DNA of 6,193 nt. Origin: Christensenellaceae bacterium. Lineage in GTDB: Bacteria > Bacillota > Clostridia > Christensenellales > CAAEEZ01. Position 1 is the first letter of the stretch. Each line of letters starts with the position of its first letter. Below are positions 1 through 6,193 of the stretch, piece after piece. Made by a program: the position numbers and the translations under genes. The notes under the pieces are model-generated. The model saw nothing but the letters and a program-made list of their open reading frames with translations, had not been told where the DNA came from and ran no database searches. The DNA lies in the NCBI GenBank assembly GCA_020024085.1, contig JAHHUG010000077.1, positions 1-6,193 of the forward strand. The letters are read 5' to 3'.

Positions 1-115
1 ATGCAAAATTTTAATTAAAAATTTATATATATTACACATATTTTATTAGGTAAAAAACAAATGAAGTTACCATAAATAATAATAAATATTTAATTATAAT
101 ATAGGGCTATCATTA

Positions 116-144
116 TTGATAAAATAATAAAAGTAGTGTATAAT
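116..144 (+). promoter_or_regulatory. Sigma-A-type promoter of recF, probably giving a leaderless mRNA
   Basis: The -35 hexamer TTGATA (116-121, 5 of 6 matches to TTGACA) is followed by a 17-base spacer and a perfect -10 hexamer TATAAT (139-144). These are the best-matched promoter elements in the window. Initiation normally falls about 7 bases after the -10, which here is position 150-152, on the A of the recF ATG at 151. No Shine-Dalgarno-like purine run lies between the -10 and the ATG. The promoter call rests on sequence match and spacing only; the transcription start is inferred. Confidence 0.7.
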
Positions 145-150
145 TAAAAT

Positions 151-1254
151 ATGAAAATAACAGAACTTGAACTTAAAAACTTTAGAAATTATGACTCGGT
201 AAAGCTTGAACTAGATTCAAAGCTTAATTTTTTTGTAGGAAAAAATGCGAGTGGTAAAACTAATTTGCTTGAGAGTATCTATTGTCTTGGAGTGGGTAAA
301 TCATTCAAAACAACAAAGGATAAAGAGGTTATCAAGTGGGGTGAAGATTCTGCTTATTTGAGTGTTAAGTTAGACAAAAAATATCGTTCTCATACAATAG
401 AGATGTTGATTGATAATAAGGGTGCAAAGAGGATACTTATCAATAAAATTCCAGTACTAAAAATCAGTGAACTTATAGGTTTTTTGAAGGTGGTTTTATT
501 CTCTCCCGAGGAAATGAAATTTATCAAAGAGACACCCCTTGAAAGAAGAAGATTTATGGATATCAGCCTATCTCAACAGGACAAATCCTACTACTATAAC
601 CTAGTCAACTACAACAAAGCACTAAAGCAAAGAAACAAAATCCTTAAAGATTATTATATGAAGCCTGAAGTTGAGGATTTACTACCACTTTGGGACGATG
701 AAATGATAAAAAAGGCAGTAATTGTTGCTGAAAAAAGAAGAGAATTTTTGGTAAATCTTGAAGCGATTGCAAAGGAAAAAATGTTGCAACTTACCGATGG
801 AAAGGAAAATATTAAACTTGAATATGAAAGTAGGGTAGACCTTGACAGCGATGACATTTTTAAGAGTTACAAAAAAACTCTTGCAGAAGACCTTGAAAAA
901 GACAAAAAATTGATGTACACAAATAGTGGAGTGCATCGTGATGATATCAAAATTGAGGTAAATGGTATAGATATTCGAAAATACGGTTCGCAAGGACAAC
1001 AAAGGTCGGCAGCACTTGCACTTAAACTTGCAGAAGTTGATTTATTTTACCAAAAAACTGGCGAAAAGCCGATATTATTGCTTGATGATGTACTTAGTGA
1101 ACTTGACCTAAAAAGACAACACCAACTTATCAATATCGCATCGGCAGAACAAACTATAATTACAGCTACCCACTACGATTTAGAAAACGAACTTAAAAAG
1201 ACTATATTTACCGTTGATACTGGTAAAATTGTAGATAAGGAAGTTAAACAATAA
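151..1254 (+). CDS. recF: RecF, DNA replication and repair ATPase (RecFOR pathway)
   Basis: RecF is a cytoplasmic SMC/ABC-like ATPase that binds DNA at single-strand/double-strand junctions and, with RecO and RecR, promotes RecA loading at gaps and stalled forks. The 367-aa product has the usual family length. It shows the N-terminal beta strand (MKITELELKNFRNY), a Walker A motif GKNASGKT (residues 30-37), the ABC signature GSQGQQR (279-285), Walker B ILLLDD (308-313) and the D-loop SELD (316-319). The conserved GPHRDD element reads GVHRDD here (260-265). The start at 151 is forced: an in-frame TAA sits at 145-147, and the next in-frame ATG (residue 84) would remove Walker A. No Shine-Dalgarno is visible. 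The gene has its own promoter just upstream and a terminator 95 bases after its stop, so it looks monocistronic and separate from gyrBA, although the genes are adjacent. Upstream neighbours (dnaN and others) are not in the window. Confidence 0.97.
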   Translation: MKITELELKNFRNYDSVKLELDSKLNFFVGKNASGKTNLLESIYCLGVGKSFKTTKDKEVIKWGEDSAYLSVKLDKKYRSHTIEMLIDNKGAKRILINKIPVLKISELIGFLKVVLFSPEEMKFIKETPLERRRFMDISLSQQDKSYYYNLVNYNKALKQRNKILKDYYMKPEVEDLLPLWDDEMIKKAVIVAEKRREFLVNLEAIAKEKMLQLTDGKENIKLEYESRVDLDSDDIFKSYKKTLAEDLEKDKKLMYTNSGVHRDDIKIEVNGIDIRKYGSQGQQRSAALALKLAEVDLFYQKTGEKPILLLDDVLSELDLKRQHQLINIASAEQTIITATHYDLENELKKTIFTVDTGKIVDKEVKQ

Positions 1255-1348
1255 AAATACGGCTAAATTATAGGCTTAAAAAGGAATTGTTGTATTTTGT
1301 GATAAAGGATATTAAAAATTAGCGTAATAGCTAAATAAAGGCAAAATT

Positions 1349-1381
1349 AGAGGAAAAACATATAGTTTTTTCTCTTTTTTT
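1349..1381 (+). terminator. Rho-independent terminator after recF
   Basis: The left arm AGAGGAAAAAC (1349-1359) pairs with GTTTTTTCTCT (1365-1375) across an ATATA loop, giving 11 consecutive pairs with a single G-U. The U-tract runs 1375-1381, and a further A5/T7 stretch follows to 1393. The stem is AT-rich but long, and it sits between recF and the gyrB promoter zone. It should end recF transcription before gyrB. Read on the minus strand the hairpin has a poorer U-tract (CTCTAATTTTG), so it is mainly a plus-strand terminator. Confidence 0.82.
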
Positions 1382-1410
1382 AAAAATTTTTTTCCTAATG
1401 ACTTTATTAA

Positions 1411-1431
1411 TGTTATATTATATGTTATTAT
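1411..1431 (+). promoter_or_regulatory. Tandem extended -10 promoter candidates for gyrBA
   Basis: Two overlapping extended -10 matches lie 12 bases apart: TG-T-TATATT (1411-1419) and TG-T-TATTAT (1423-1431). Each has the TGn motif and 5 of 6 matches to TATAAT. Matching -35 boxes are weak: TTTCCT at 1391-1396 for the first and TTTATT at 1403-1408 for the second, each 3 of 6. Extended -10 promoters can work with poor -35 boxes. Expected starts are near 1426 and 1438, giving leaders of about 50-60 bases. A promoter is needed in this spacer because a terminator precedes it, but which candidate is used cannot be told from sequence. Confidence 0.45.
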
Positions 1432-1435
1432 ATAT

Positions 1436-1449
1436 ATATATTAATATAT
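1436..1449 (+). repeat. Perfect AT-only palindrome in the gyrB promoter/leader
   Basis: ATATATTAATATAT is a perfect 14-bp inverted repeat centred on TTAA. It continues an alternating A/T run that begins at 1430. It lies directly downstream of the gyrBA -10 candidates. Such sequence melts or extrudes easily under negative supercoiling, but AT palindromes are also common by chance in DNA this AT-rich. No function is shown. Confidence 0.5.
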
Positions 1450-1477
1450 GCAATTTTAATTTTTATTATAAATTTAT

Positions 1478-1482
1478 GGAGG
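1478..1482 (+). promoter_or_regulatory. Shine-Dalgarno site of gyrB
   Basis: GGAGG ends 4 bases before the ATG at 1487, a rather tight spacing. It is the only strong Shine-Dalgarno in the recF-gyrB spacer and fixes the gyrB start, from which the protein aligns with the N-terminus of other GyrB proteins. An out-of-frame ATG at 1476-1478 overlaps the site. Confidence 0.85.
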
Positions 1483-1486
1483 AAAA

Positions 1487-3397
1487 ATGGCTAATACAAA
1501 TAACTATGATTCTAGTGCCATTCAAGTATTGGAGGGACTTGAACCAGTAAGGAAAAGACCAGGTATGTATATCGGTTCTACCGATTACAGAGGACTTCAC
1601 CATTTAGTTGTTGAGGTAGTAGATAATAGTATAGATGAAGCTCTTGCTGGATACTGCGATACTATTGATGTTATTATCAACAAAGATGGTTCATTATCAG
1701 TACAAGATAATGGTAGAGGTATCCCAACAGGCATTATGGAAAAGGAAGGTGTTTCTGCTGTTGAGGTAGTACTTACCAAACTTCATGCAGGTGGTAAGTT
1801 TAATGGTAAAGGCTATGCTATTTCTGGTGGTCTACACGGTGTTGGTCTTGCCTGTGTTAATGCTCTTAGCGAATGGCTAGAGGTAGAGGTTAAACAAAAT
1901 GGCCACATCTACAAGCAAGTATTCAATCGTGGTATACCTCAAAGAGCATTGCAAATTGTCGGGGACACCGATATTAGCGATACTGGTACAAGAGTTACTT
2001 TTTATCCTGATGATGAGATATTTGAAACAATTAATTTTGATTTTAATCACCTTAAGGATAAGTTTAGAGAGACAGCGTACTTAAACAAGGGATTAAAAAT
2101 CAACTTTAGTGACTTTAGAGGGGAAGAACCAAAGGTTGTAAAGTTCCACTACGAAGGTGGTATTATCTGCTTTGTAGATGACTTAAACAAAAACAAAAAT
2201 ACATTGTTTGAAAATACTATTTATTTTAATGGTAAATCAGGCACAAGCGAAGTTGAGGTAGCTATGCAATGGAATGATGGTTATTCAGAGACTATCAATG
2301 CCTATGCAAACAATATCAATACCGAAGAGGGTGGTACTCACCTAGATGGATTTAAGTTTGCTATTGCAAAGGTTATTAACGACTACGGCAAAAATAACAA
2401 AATACTAAAGGAAAACGAAAAACTTTCTGGTGATGATACAAGAGAGGGTTTAACAGCAATCCTTAGTGTAAAACTTACCGAGCCACAATTTGAGGGACAA
2501 ACCAAAACAAAACTTGGCAATAGCGAAATGAGAACTATTGTTTCAAGGATTGTAACCGAGGAATTTGGCACTTACCTTGAGGAGCATCCAAAAGAGGCTA
2601 AGGAGCTTATCTTAAAGTGTGTAACTGCTCAAAGGGCAAGAGATGCTGCAAGAAACGCAAGAGAGCTTACAAGAAGAAAGGGTGTACTTGAATCTACAAC
2701 ATTACCAGGCAAACTTGCTGACTGTTCAGAAAAGGACCCTAAACTATGCGAAATTTATCTTGTCGAGGGTGATTCAGCTGGTGGCAGTGCAAAACAAGGT
2801 AGAGATAGAAGATTCCAAGCTATTTTGCCATTAAGAGGTAAAATCCTAAATGTTGAAAAGGCAAGTATGCACAAAATTTTGGATAACCAAGAAATTAGAA
2901 CAATGATTACTGCATTTGGTTGTGGAGTAAAACAAGATTATGATGAGTCAAAACTTCGTTATGACCGTATTATTTGTATGACCGATGCCGATGTTGATGG
3001 TAGCCATATTAGAATTTTGATGCTTACATTCTTCTTTAGATTTATGAAGCCACTTATCGAAAATGGACATGTATATATTGCTCAACCACCTCTATACAAA
3101 ATTTCTAAAAACAAGCAAGATAAATACTTCTATGATGATGCAGAGCTTGAAAAGTATTATGAGGAAAATGGTAGAAAGGGTGGAGACCTTCAAAGATACA
3201 AAGGTCTTGGCGAAATGAACCCAGAGCAACTATGGGAAACAACAATGAACCCAGAAAATCGTATTCTTCTTAAGGTAACTATGGAAGATGCTATGGAGGC
3301 TGACAGCTTGTTCTCTCTACTTATGGGAGACCAACCAGAGCTTAGAAGAGAGTTCATTGAAGAAAATGCTAACCTAGTAAAAGATTTAGATGTTTAG
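1487..3397 (+). CDS. gyrB: DNA gyrase subunit B (ATPase and TOPRIM subunit)
   Basis: GyrB supplies the ATPase and metal-binding half of the A2B2 type IIA topoisomerase that adds negative supercoils to the chromosome. The 636 aa match the short Gram-positive form. The GHKL ATPase region (about 1-220) shows the catalytic Glu43 and Asn47 (EVVDNSIDEA), the DNGRGIP loop (74-80, with Asp74) and GGLHGVG (114-120). The transducer domain carries QTK (338-340), equivalent to E. coli Gln335/Lys337. The TOPRIM domain has EGDSAGGSAKQGRDR (427-441; catalytic Glu427) and the metal site DADVD (500-504). The C-terminal QRYKGLGEMNPEQLWETTM block follows (569-587). Two substitutions stand out: Gln137 where E. 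coli has the coumarin-contacting Arg136, and Ala111 where E. coli has Lys110 (Ala also occurs in actinobacterial GyrB). The recF/gyrA context and GyrA-box of the partner favour gyrB over parE. The gene is the first of a two-gene operon with gyrA, 9 bp downstream. Confidence 0.98.
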   Translation: MANTNNYDSSAIQVLEGLEPVRKRPGMYIGSTDYRGLHHLVVEVVDNSIDEALAGYCDTIDVIINKDGSLSVQDNGRGIPTGIMEKEGVSAVEVVLTKLHAGGKFNGKGYAISGGLHGVGLACVNALSEWLEVEVKQNGHIYKQVFNRGIPQRALQIVGDTDISDTGTRVTFYPDDEIFETINFDFNHLKDKFRETAYLNKGLKINFSDFRGEEPKVVKFHYEGGIICFVDDLNKNKNTLFENTIYFNGKSGTSEVEVAMQWNDGYSETINAYANNINTEEGGTHLDGFKFAIAKVINDYGKNNKILKENEKLSGDDTREGLTAILSVKLTEPQFEGQTKTKLGNSEMRTIVSRIVTEEFGTYLEEHPKEAKELILKCVTAQRARDAARNARELTRRKGVLESTTLPGKLADCSEKDPKLCEIYLVEGDSAGGSAKQGRDRRFQAILPLRGKILNVEKASMHKILDNQEIRTMITAFGCGVKQDYDESKLRYDRIICMTDADVDGSHIRILMLTFFFRFMKPLIENGHVYIAQPPLYKISKNKQDKYFYDDAELEKYYEENGRKGGDLQRYKGLGEMNPEQLWETTMNPENRILLKVTMEDAMEADSLFSLLMGDQPELRREFIEENANLVKDLDV

Positions 3398-3400
3398 GAG
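3396..3400 (+). promoter_or_regulatory. Shine-Dalgarno site of gyrA overlapping the gyrB stop codon
   Basis: AGGAG shares two bases with the gyrB TAG (3395-3397) and lies 6 bases before the gyrA ATG, a good spacing. The overlap suggests that ribosomes ending gyrB can re-initiate on gyrA, which would keep the subunits near the 1:1 ratio of the A2B2 enzyme. This coupling is inferred from geometry. Confidence 0.85.
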
Positions 3401-3406
3401 TGAAAA

Positions 3407-5968
3407 ATGAAAGAAGAAGAAAAACAAGATTTTGCGAAATCATTAGAAAGCTCTAAGATAAAAGAAATTAAAGTAGAAGACGAAATGAAAAGGTCATTTA
3501 TTGCCTATGCAATGGCAGTAAATGTATCTCGTGCTATCCCAGATGTTAGAGATGGTCTAAAACCCGTTCATAGAAGAATTTTGTATGCTATGAATGAACT
3601 TGGATTATCTAACGACAAACCATTTAGAAAATGTGCAAGAATCGTTGGTGATGTTCTTGGTAAATACCACCCACACGGCGACTCTGCTGTATATGAAGCA
3701 CTTGTTAGACTTGCTCAAGACTTCAGTATTAGATGCCCACTTGTAGAAGGTCACGGAAACTTTGGTTCTGTCGATGGTGACCCTCCAGCAGCTCAAAGAT
3801 ATACCGAGGCAAGATTAAGCAAAATCAGTGCCGAAATGTTAAGGGATATCGACAAAAAAACAGTTGATTATTATCCAAACTTTGATGATACTTTGGAGCA
3901 ACCAACAGTACTTCCTGCAAGATATCCAAACTTGCTTGTAAATGGTGCTGATGGTATCGCAGTAGGTATGGCAACATCTATTCCACCTCACAATCTAGGT
4001 GAAGTTATTGATGGTACTGTTGCATTAATTGATAACCCAGATATCTCTATCGAGGAGTTAATGCACTATATTCCAGCCCCAGATTATCCAACTGGTGGAC
4101 TTATTCTTGCCCGTAATTCTATAAAAGAGGCATATAGAACAGGTAGAGGTAGTGCAATTATTCGTGCTAAAACAGAGATTGAGTCAGCTACTGATGGTCA
4201 TAGTAAAGATAAGATTATTATTACCGAAATCCCATACCAAGTAAACAAAGCTCAACTTATTGAGAATATGGCAAACCAAGTTAAAGAAAAGAAGATTGAT
4301 GGTATTGCCGACATTAAGGAAGAGTCTGATAGAGAGGGTATGAGAATTGTCGTAGAGGTTAAAAAAGATGCTAATGCTCAAGTAGTATTAAATACACTAT
4401 TCAAGCAAACAGCATTGCAAATTTCAAACTCTATGATTATGCTAGCTTTAATTGATGGTGTTCCAAAGGTTATGAACCTAAAGGAAATCCTAGTTGCCTA
4501 TGTAAAGCACCAAGAAGATGTTGTTACTCGTAGAACTAGGTTCGACCTTGAAAGAGCAGAGGAAAGAGCACATATCTTAAAAGGTTTGGTTATTGCTGAA
4601 GCTAATATTGATGAAGTAGTACAAATTATCAAAACTAGCCAAACTTCAGAGGAAGCACAAGCAAGATTAATGGAGAACTTTGAGCTTAGCGAAAAACAAG
4701 CCAATGCTATCCTTGAAATGAAACTTAGAAGGTTAACAAGCCTAGAAGTTGATAAACTAACCGATGAACTTGCCGAAAAGGAAAGATTAATCATAGAATA
4801 TCGTGAAATTTTAAGCGATATCAACAAGATTAGAGGTATTATCAAGACAGAAATGCTTGAAATTAAGGAGAAATACAACACTCCTCGTAGAGCAGAAATT
4901 ACATATGATTACTCTGATTTGGATATTGCTGACTTAATTGAAAAACAAGATATTATCGTATCTATGACACACGAAGGATATATCAAGAGACTTCCAGTAA
5001 ATGAATACAAGAGCCAACGAAGAGGTGGTGTAGGTATCACAGCTCACAAAGCAAAGGAAGATGACTTTATTGAAAATATGCTTGTAACAAATACTCATAT
5101 TGAGCTATTATTCTTTACAAATCGTGGCAAGGTTTACACCTTAATGGGATACGAAATTCCAGAGGCAGCTCGTACAGCAAGAGGTAGAGCAATTATCAAT
5201 ATTCTTCAACTTGATAACGGCGAAAAGGTTACTGCATTCCTACCACTTCCTGAAGATGTAGATAACACATACTTAACACTTGCTACAAAGAACGGCTTGA
5301 TTAAAAAGACAAGTATGGAAGAGTTTGCAAGTATTAGAAAGGGTGGAAAGATTGCAATTAATCTTGTTGACGAAGATGAACTTATCGGTGCAGAATTAAC
5401 CGAGGGCGATGAAGATATTATCGTAGCTACCCGTGGTGGTAAGTGTATCCGTTTTAACGAAAGTGATATTCGTTGTATGGGTAGAGATACTATGGGTGTA
5501 AGAAGTATCAAACTTGAAGATGGCGACGAAGTTATTGATATGAGCAAGGTTTCAGACGATAATCAAATCCTTACAATCTCTAGTGAGGGTTATGGTAAGC
5601 TAACAAGCCCTGATGATTATAGAACTCAAACTCGTGGTGGTAAGGGTATCAAAGCAGGTGTATTCAATGAAAAAACTGGCGAGTTAATTGGTCTAAAGGT
5701 TATCAAGGACCCAGAAAGCGATGTTATGATTATTTGCGATAATGGTGTTGTTATCCGTATTCATAGTGATGAAATCTCAAAGATTGGTCGTAACACTCAA
5801 GGTGTAAAACTTATGAAAATTAAAGATGACAGCAAGGCAGTTATGGTAGCTGTTGTACCTCGTGATGAGGAAGAAGAAGAAAACTCTGCTGATGCTGAAA
5901 ATAACACCGAGAATACCGATACAAATAGCCCTGTTGAAACCGAGCAAACTGAATCAACCGAGGAATAA
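3407..5968 (+). CDS. gyrA: DNA gyrase subunit A (DNA cleavage and wrapping subunit)
   Basis: GyrA cuts and rejoins the gate DNA segment and wraps DNA through its C-terminal domain. The 853 aa include a winged-helix/tower part (about 20-505) with the catalytic pair Arg131-Tyr132 in AAQRYTEAR. The quinolone region HPHGDSAVYE (88-97) has Ser93 and Glu97, equivalent to E. coli Ser83/Asp87, so no resistance change is seen at Ser83, and Glu is the usual residue at the second site in B. subtilis. Six C-terminal pinwheel repeats recur about every 50 residues: HEGY 522, NRGK 572, KNGL 628, RGGK 676, SEGY 726, DNGV 778. The GyrA-box is QRRGGVG (537-543), with Val in place of the usual Lys/Arg; QTRGGKG (741-747) is a box-like copy in blade five. 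A 34-residue tail (820-853) has 15 acidic and no basic residues. The start at 3407 is set by AGGAG 6 bases upstream and gives the expected N-terminus. The GyrA-box and the gyrB neighbour support gyrA over parC. Confidence 0.98.
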   Translation: MKEEEKQDFAKSLESSKIKEIKVEDEMKRSFIAYAMAVNVSRAIPDVRDGLKPVHRRILYAMNELGLSNDKPFRKCARIVGDVLGKYHPHGDSAVYEALVRLAQDFSIRCPLVEGHGNFGSVDGDPPAAQRYTEARLSKISAEMLRDIDKKTVDYYPNFDDTLEQPTVLPARYPNLLVNGADGIAVGMATSIPPHNLGEVIDGTVALIDNPDISIEELMHYIPAPDYPTGGLILARNSIKEAYRTGRGSAIIRAKTEIESATDGHSKDKIIITEIPYQVNKAQLIENMANQVKEKKIDGIADIKEESDREGMRIVVEVKKDANAQVVLNTLFKQTALQISNSMIMLALIDGVPKVMNLKEILVAYVKHQEDVVTRRTRFDLERAEERAHILKGLVIAEANIDEVVQIIKTSQTSEEAQARLMENFELSEKQANAILEMKLRRLTSLEVDKLTDELAEKERLIIEYREILSDINKIRGIIKTEMLEIKEKYNTPRRAEITYDYSDLDIADLIEKQDIIVSMTHEGYIKRLPVNEYKSQRRGGVGITAHKAKEDDFIENMLVTNTHIELLFFTNRGKVYTLMGYEIPEAARTARGRAIINILQLDNGEKVTAFLPLPEDVDNTYLTLATKNGLIKKTSMEEFASIRKGGKIAINLVDEDELIGAELTEGDEDIIVATRGGKCIRFNESDIRCMGRDTMGVRSIKLEDGDEVIDMSKVSDDNQILTISSEGYGKLTSPDDYRTQTRGGKGIKAGVFNEKTGELIGLKVIKDPESDVMIICDNGVVIRIHSDEISKIGRNTQGVKLMKIKDDSKAVMVAVVPRDEEEEENSADAENNTENTDTNSPVETEQTESTEE

Positions 5969-6019
5969 TATAATTATTCTAAAACAATAAATATCAACCA
6001 AATAAGAGGTTTATATAAT

Positions 6020-6046
6020 AAAAAGCACTTGTAAAAGTGCTTTTTT
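6020..6046 (+). terminator. Rho-independent terminator of the gyrBA operon
   Basis: AAAAAGCACTT (6020-6030) and AAGTGCTTTTT (6035-6045) form a perfect 11-bp stem closed by the tetraloop GUAA, which fits the stabilising GNRA class. A T-run at 6041-6046 follows the G/C core. It starts 51 bases after the gyrA stop. The A-run on the left arm makes it potentially active in both directions. Confidence 0.93.
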
Positions 6047-6162
6047 GTTAATATAATAATATAATCAAAATAAAAGTATTTAATTAAAAAGTAAATAGTA
6101 CAGCACAAAACTAATAATTTTACAATATAAATAAGATGTTAATTTTATTGCATTATCATATC

Positions 6163-6191
6163 TTGTTGCTTTTACTAAAGTTATATATACT
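6163..6191 (+). promoter_or_regulatory. Possible promoter for a gene beyond the window's right edge
   Basis: TTGTTG (6163-6168, 3 of 6 to TTGACA) is followed by exactly 17 bases and TATACT (6186-6191, 5 of 6 to TATAAT). It lies after the gyrBA terminator, where a new transcription unit would be expected to begin. The -35 is weak and the surrounding DNA is about 83% A+T, so a chance match is quite possible. Nothing else gene-like is visible between 6047 and the end. Confidence 0.3.
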
Positions 6192-6193
6192 GG

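Noticed and set aside
5..24. AT inverted repeat around TTTTAATTAAAA
   Set aside because: It is a 20-bp palindrome with one mismatched pair, made only of A and T in DNA that is about 87% A+T, so it is expected by chance. It lacks the G/C core of a terminator.
95..100. A second TATAAT upstream of recF
   Set aside because: No acceptable -35 lies 16-18 bases upstream (ATAAAT at 72-77), whereas the 139-144 hexamer has a near-consensus -35.
1..150. Possible chromosomal origin sequence next to recF
   Set aside because: The stretch is extremely AT-rich, but I found no TTATCCACA-type DnaA box with one mismatch or fewer on either strand. The nearest, TATTACACA, has two mismatches. An origin would more often lie beside dnaA, which is outside the window.
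682..1002. 106-codon open frame on the minus strand inside recF
   Set aside because: It lies opposite the conserved C-terminal ATPase half of recF, and its Phe-rich product is a mirror of Lys/Glu codons.
1319..1334. Small hairpin TTAGC-GTAATA-GCTAA after recF
   Set aside because: It has only five pairs and no following T-run; the strong terminator at 1349 explains the end of the unit.
1448..1459. Mini-ORF ATG CAA TTT TAA in the gyrB leader
   Set aside because: It has three codons, no Shine-Dalgarno and no sign of an attenuator or stem-switch around it.
1476..1550. Out-of-frame ATG overlapping the gyrB Shine-Dalgarno, open for 24 codons
   Set aside because: It has no ribosome site of its own and overlaps the true gyrB start; it looks accidental.
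3671..3700. Possible quinolone-resistance change in GyrA
   Set aside because: The residue at E. coli Ser83 is Ser93 (TCT) and the one at Asp87 is Glu97, which is the normal residue in B. subtilis. Nothing points to resistance.
4498..4881. 127-codon open frame on the minus strand inside gyrA
   Set aside because: It is antisense to a highly conserved gyrA region, its product is rich in Ser, Leu and Ile as expected from reversed codons, and it has no recognisable domain.
5206..5547. 113-codon open frame on the minus strand inside gyrA
   Set aside because: It is a Ser/Ile/Pro-rich shadow of the gyrA pinwheel repeats with no family resemblance.

Overview
The window holds three conserved housekeeping genes on the + strand, recF - gyrB - gyrA. 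They belong to the replication/recombination/topology cluster that in Bacillota commonly lies beside the chromosomal origin (dnaA-dnaN-...-recF-gyrB-gyrA). The host is most likely a low-GC Bacillota bacterium, probably Clostridia-like. The grounds are the gene order, the short GyrB (636 aa, without the roughly 165-residue TOPRIM insertion of E. coli GyrB), heavy use of AGA and A/T-ending codons, and very AT-rich spacers. I counted 20 G+C in bases 1-150 (13%), 42 in the 232-bp recF-gyrB spacer (18%) and 25 in the last 147 bases (17%). I cannot name a genus.

Layout. Bases 1-150 are an AT-rich spacer with no gene end that I can recognise. It carries a near-consensus sigma-A promoter whose -10 ends only 6 bases before the recF start codon. 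recF occupies 151-1254. A 232-bp spacer follows, with a rho-independent terminator (1349-1381), a zone of overlapping extended -10 candidates, a perfect AT-only palindrome and a Shine-Dalgarno site for gyrB. gyrB (1487-3397) and gyrA (3407-5968) are 9 bp apart, with the gyrA Shine-Dalgarno overlapping the gyrB stop, so they are read as one bicistronic unit. A strong terminator with a GUAA loop (6020-6046) ends it. The last 147 bases contain no gene, only a weak promoter-like pair at the edge that may serve a gene outside the window.

How the genes work together. RecF is the ABC-type ATPase that helps load RecA at single-strand gaps and stalled forks. GyrA and GyrB form the A2B2 DNA gyrase that relieves positive supercoils ahead of forks and keeps the chromosome negatively supercoiled. 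Here recF appears to have its own promoter and terminator, so its expression is probably uncoupled from gyrBA.

I found no new multi-gene system; the genes are ordinary core genes. The points worth a second look are a probable leaderless recF mRNA, a Gln at the aminocoumarin-contacting Arg position of GyrB, a non-canonical GyrA-box (QRRGGVG), the supercoil-sensitive-looking gyrB leader, and the in-frame double-stop junction between gyrB and gyrA.
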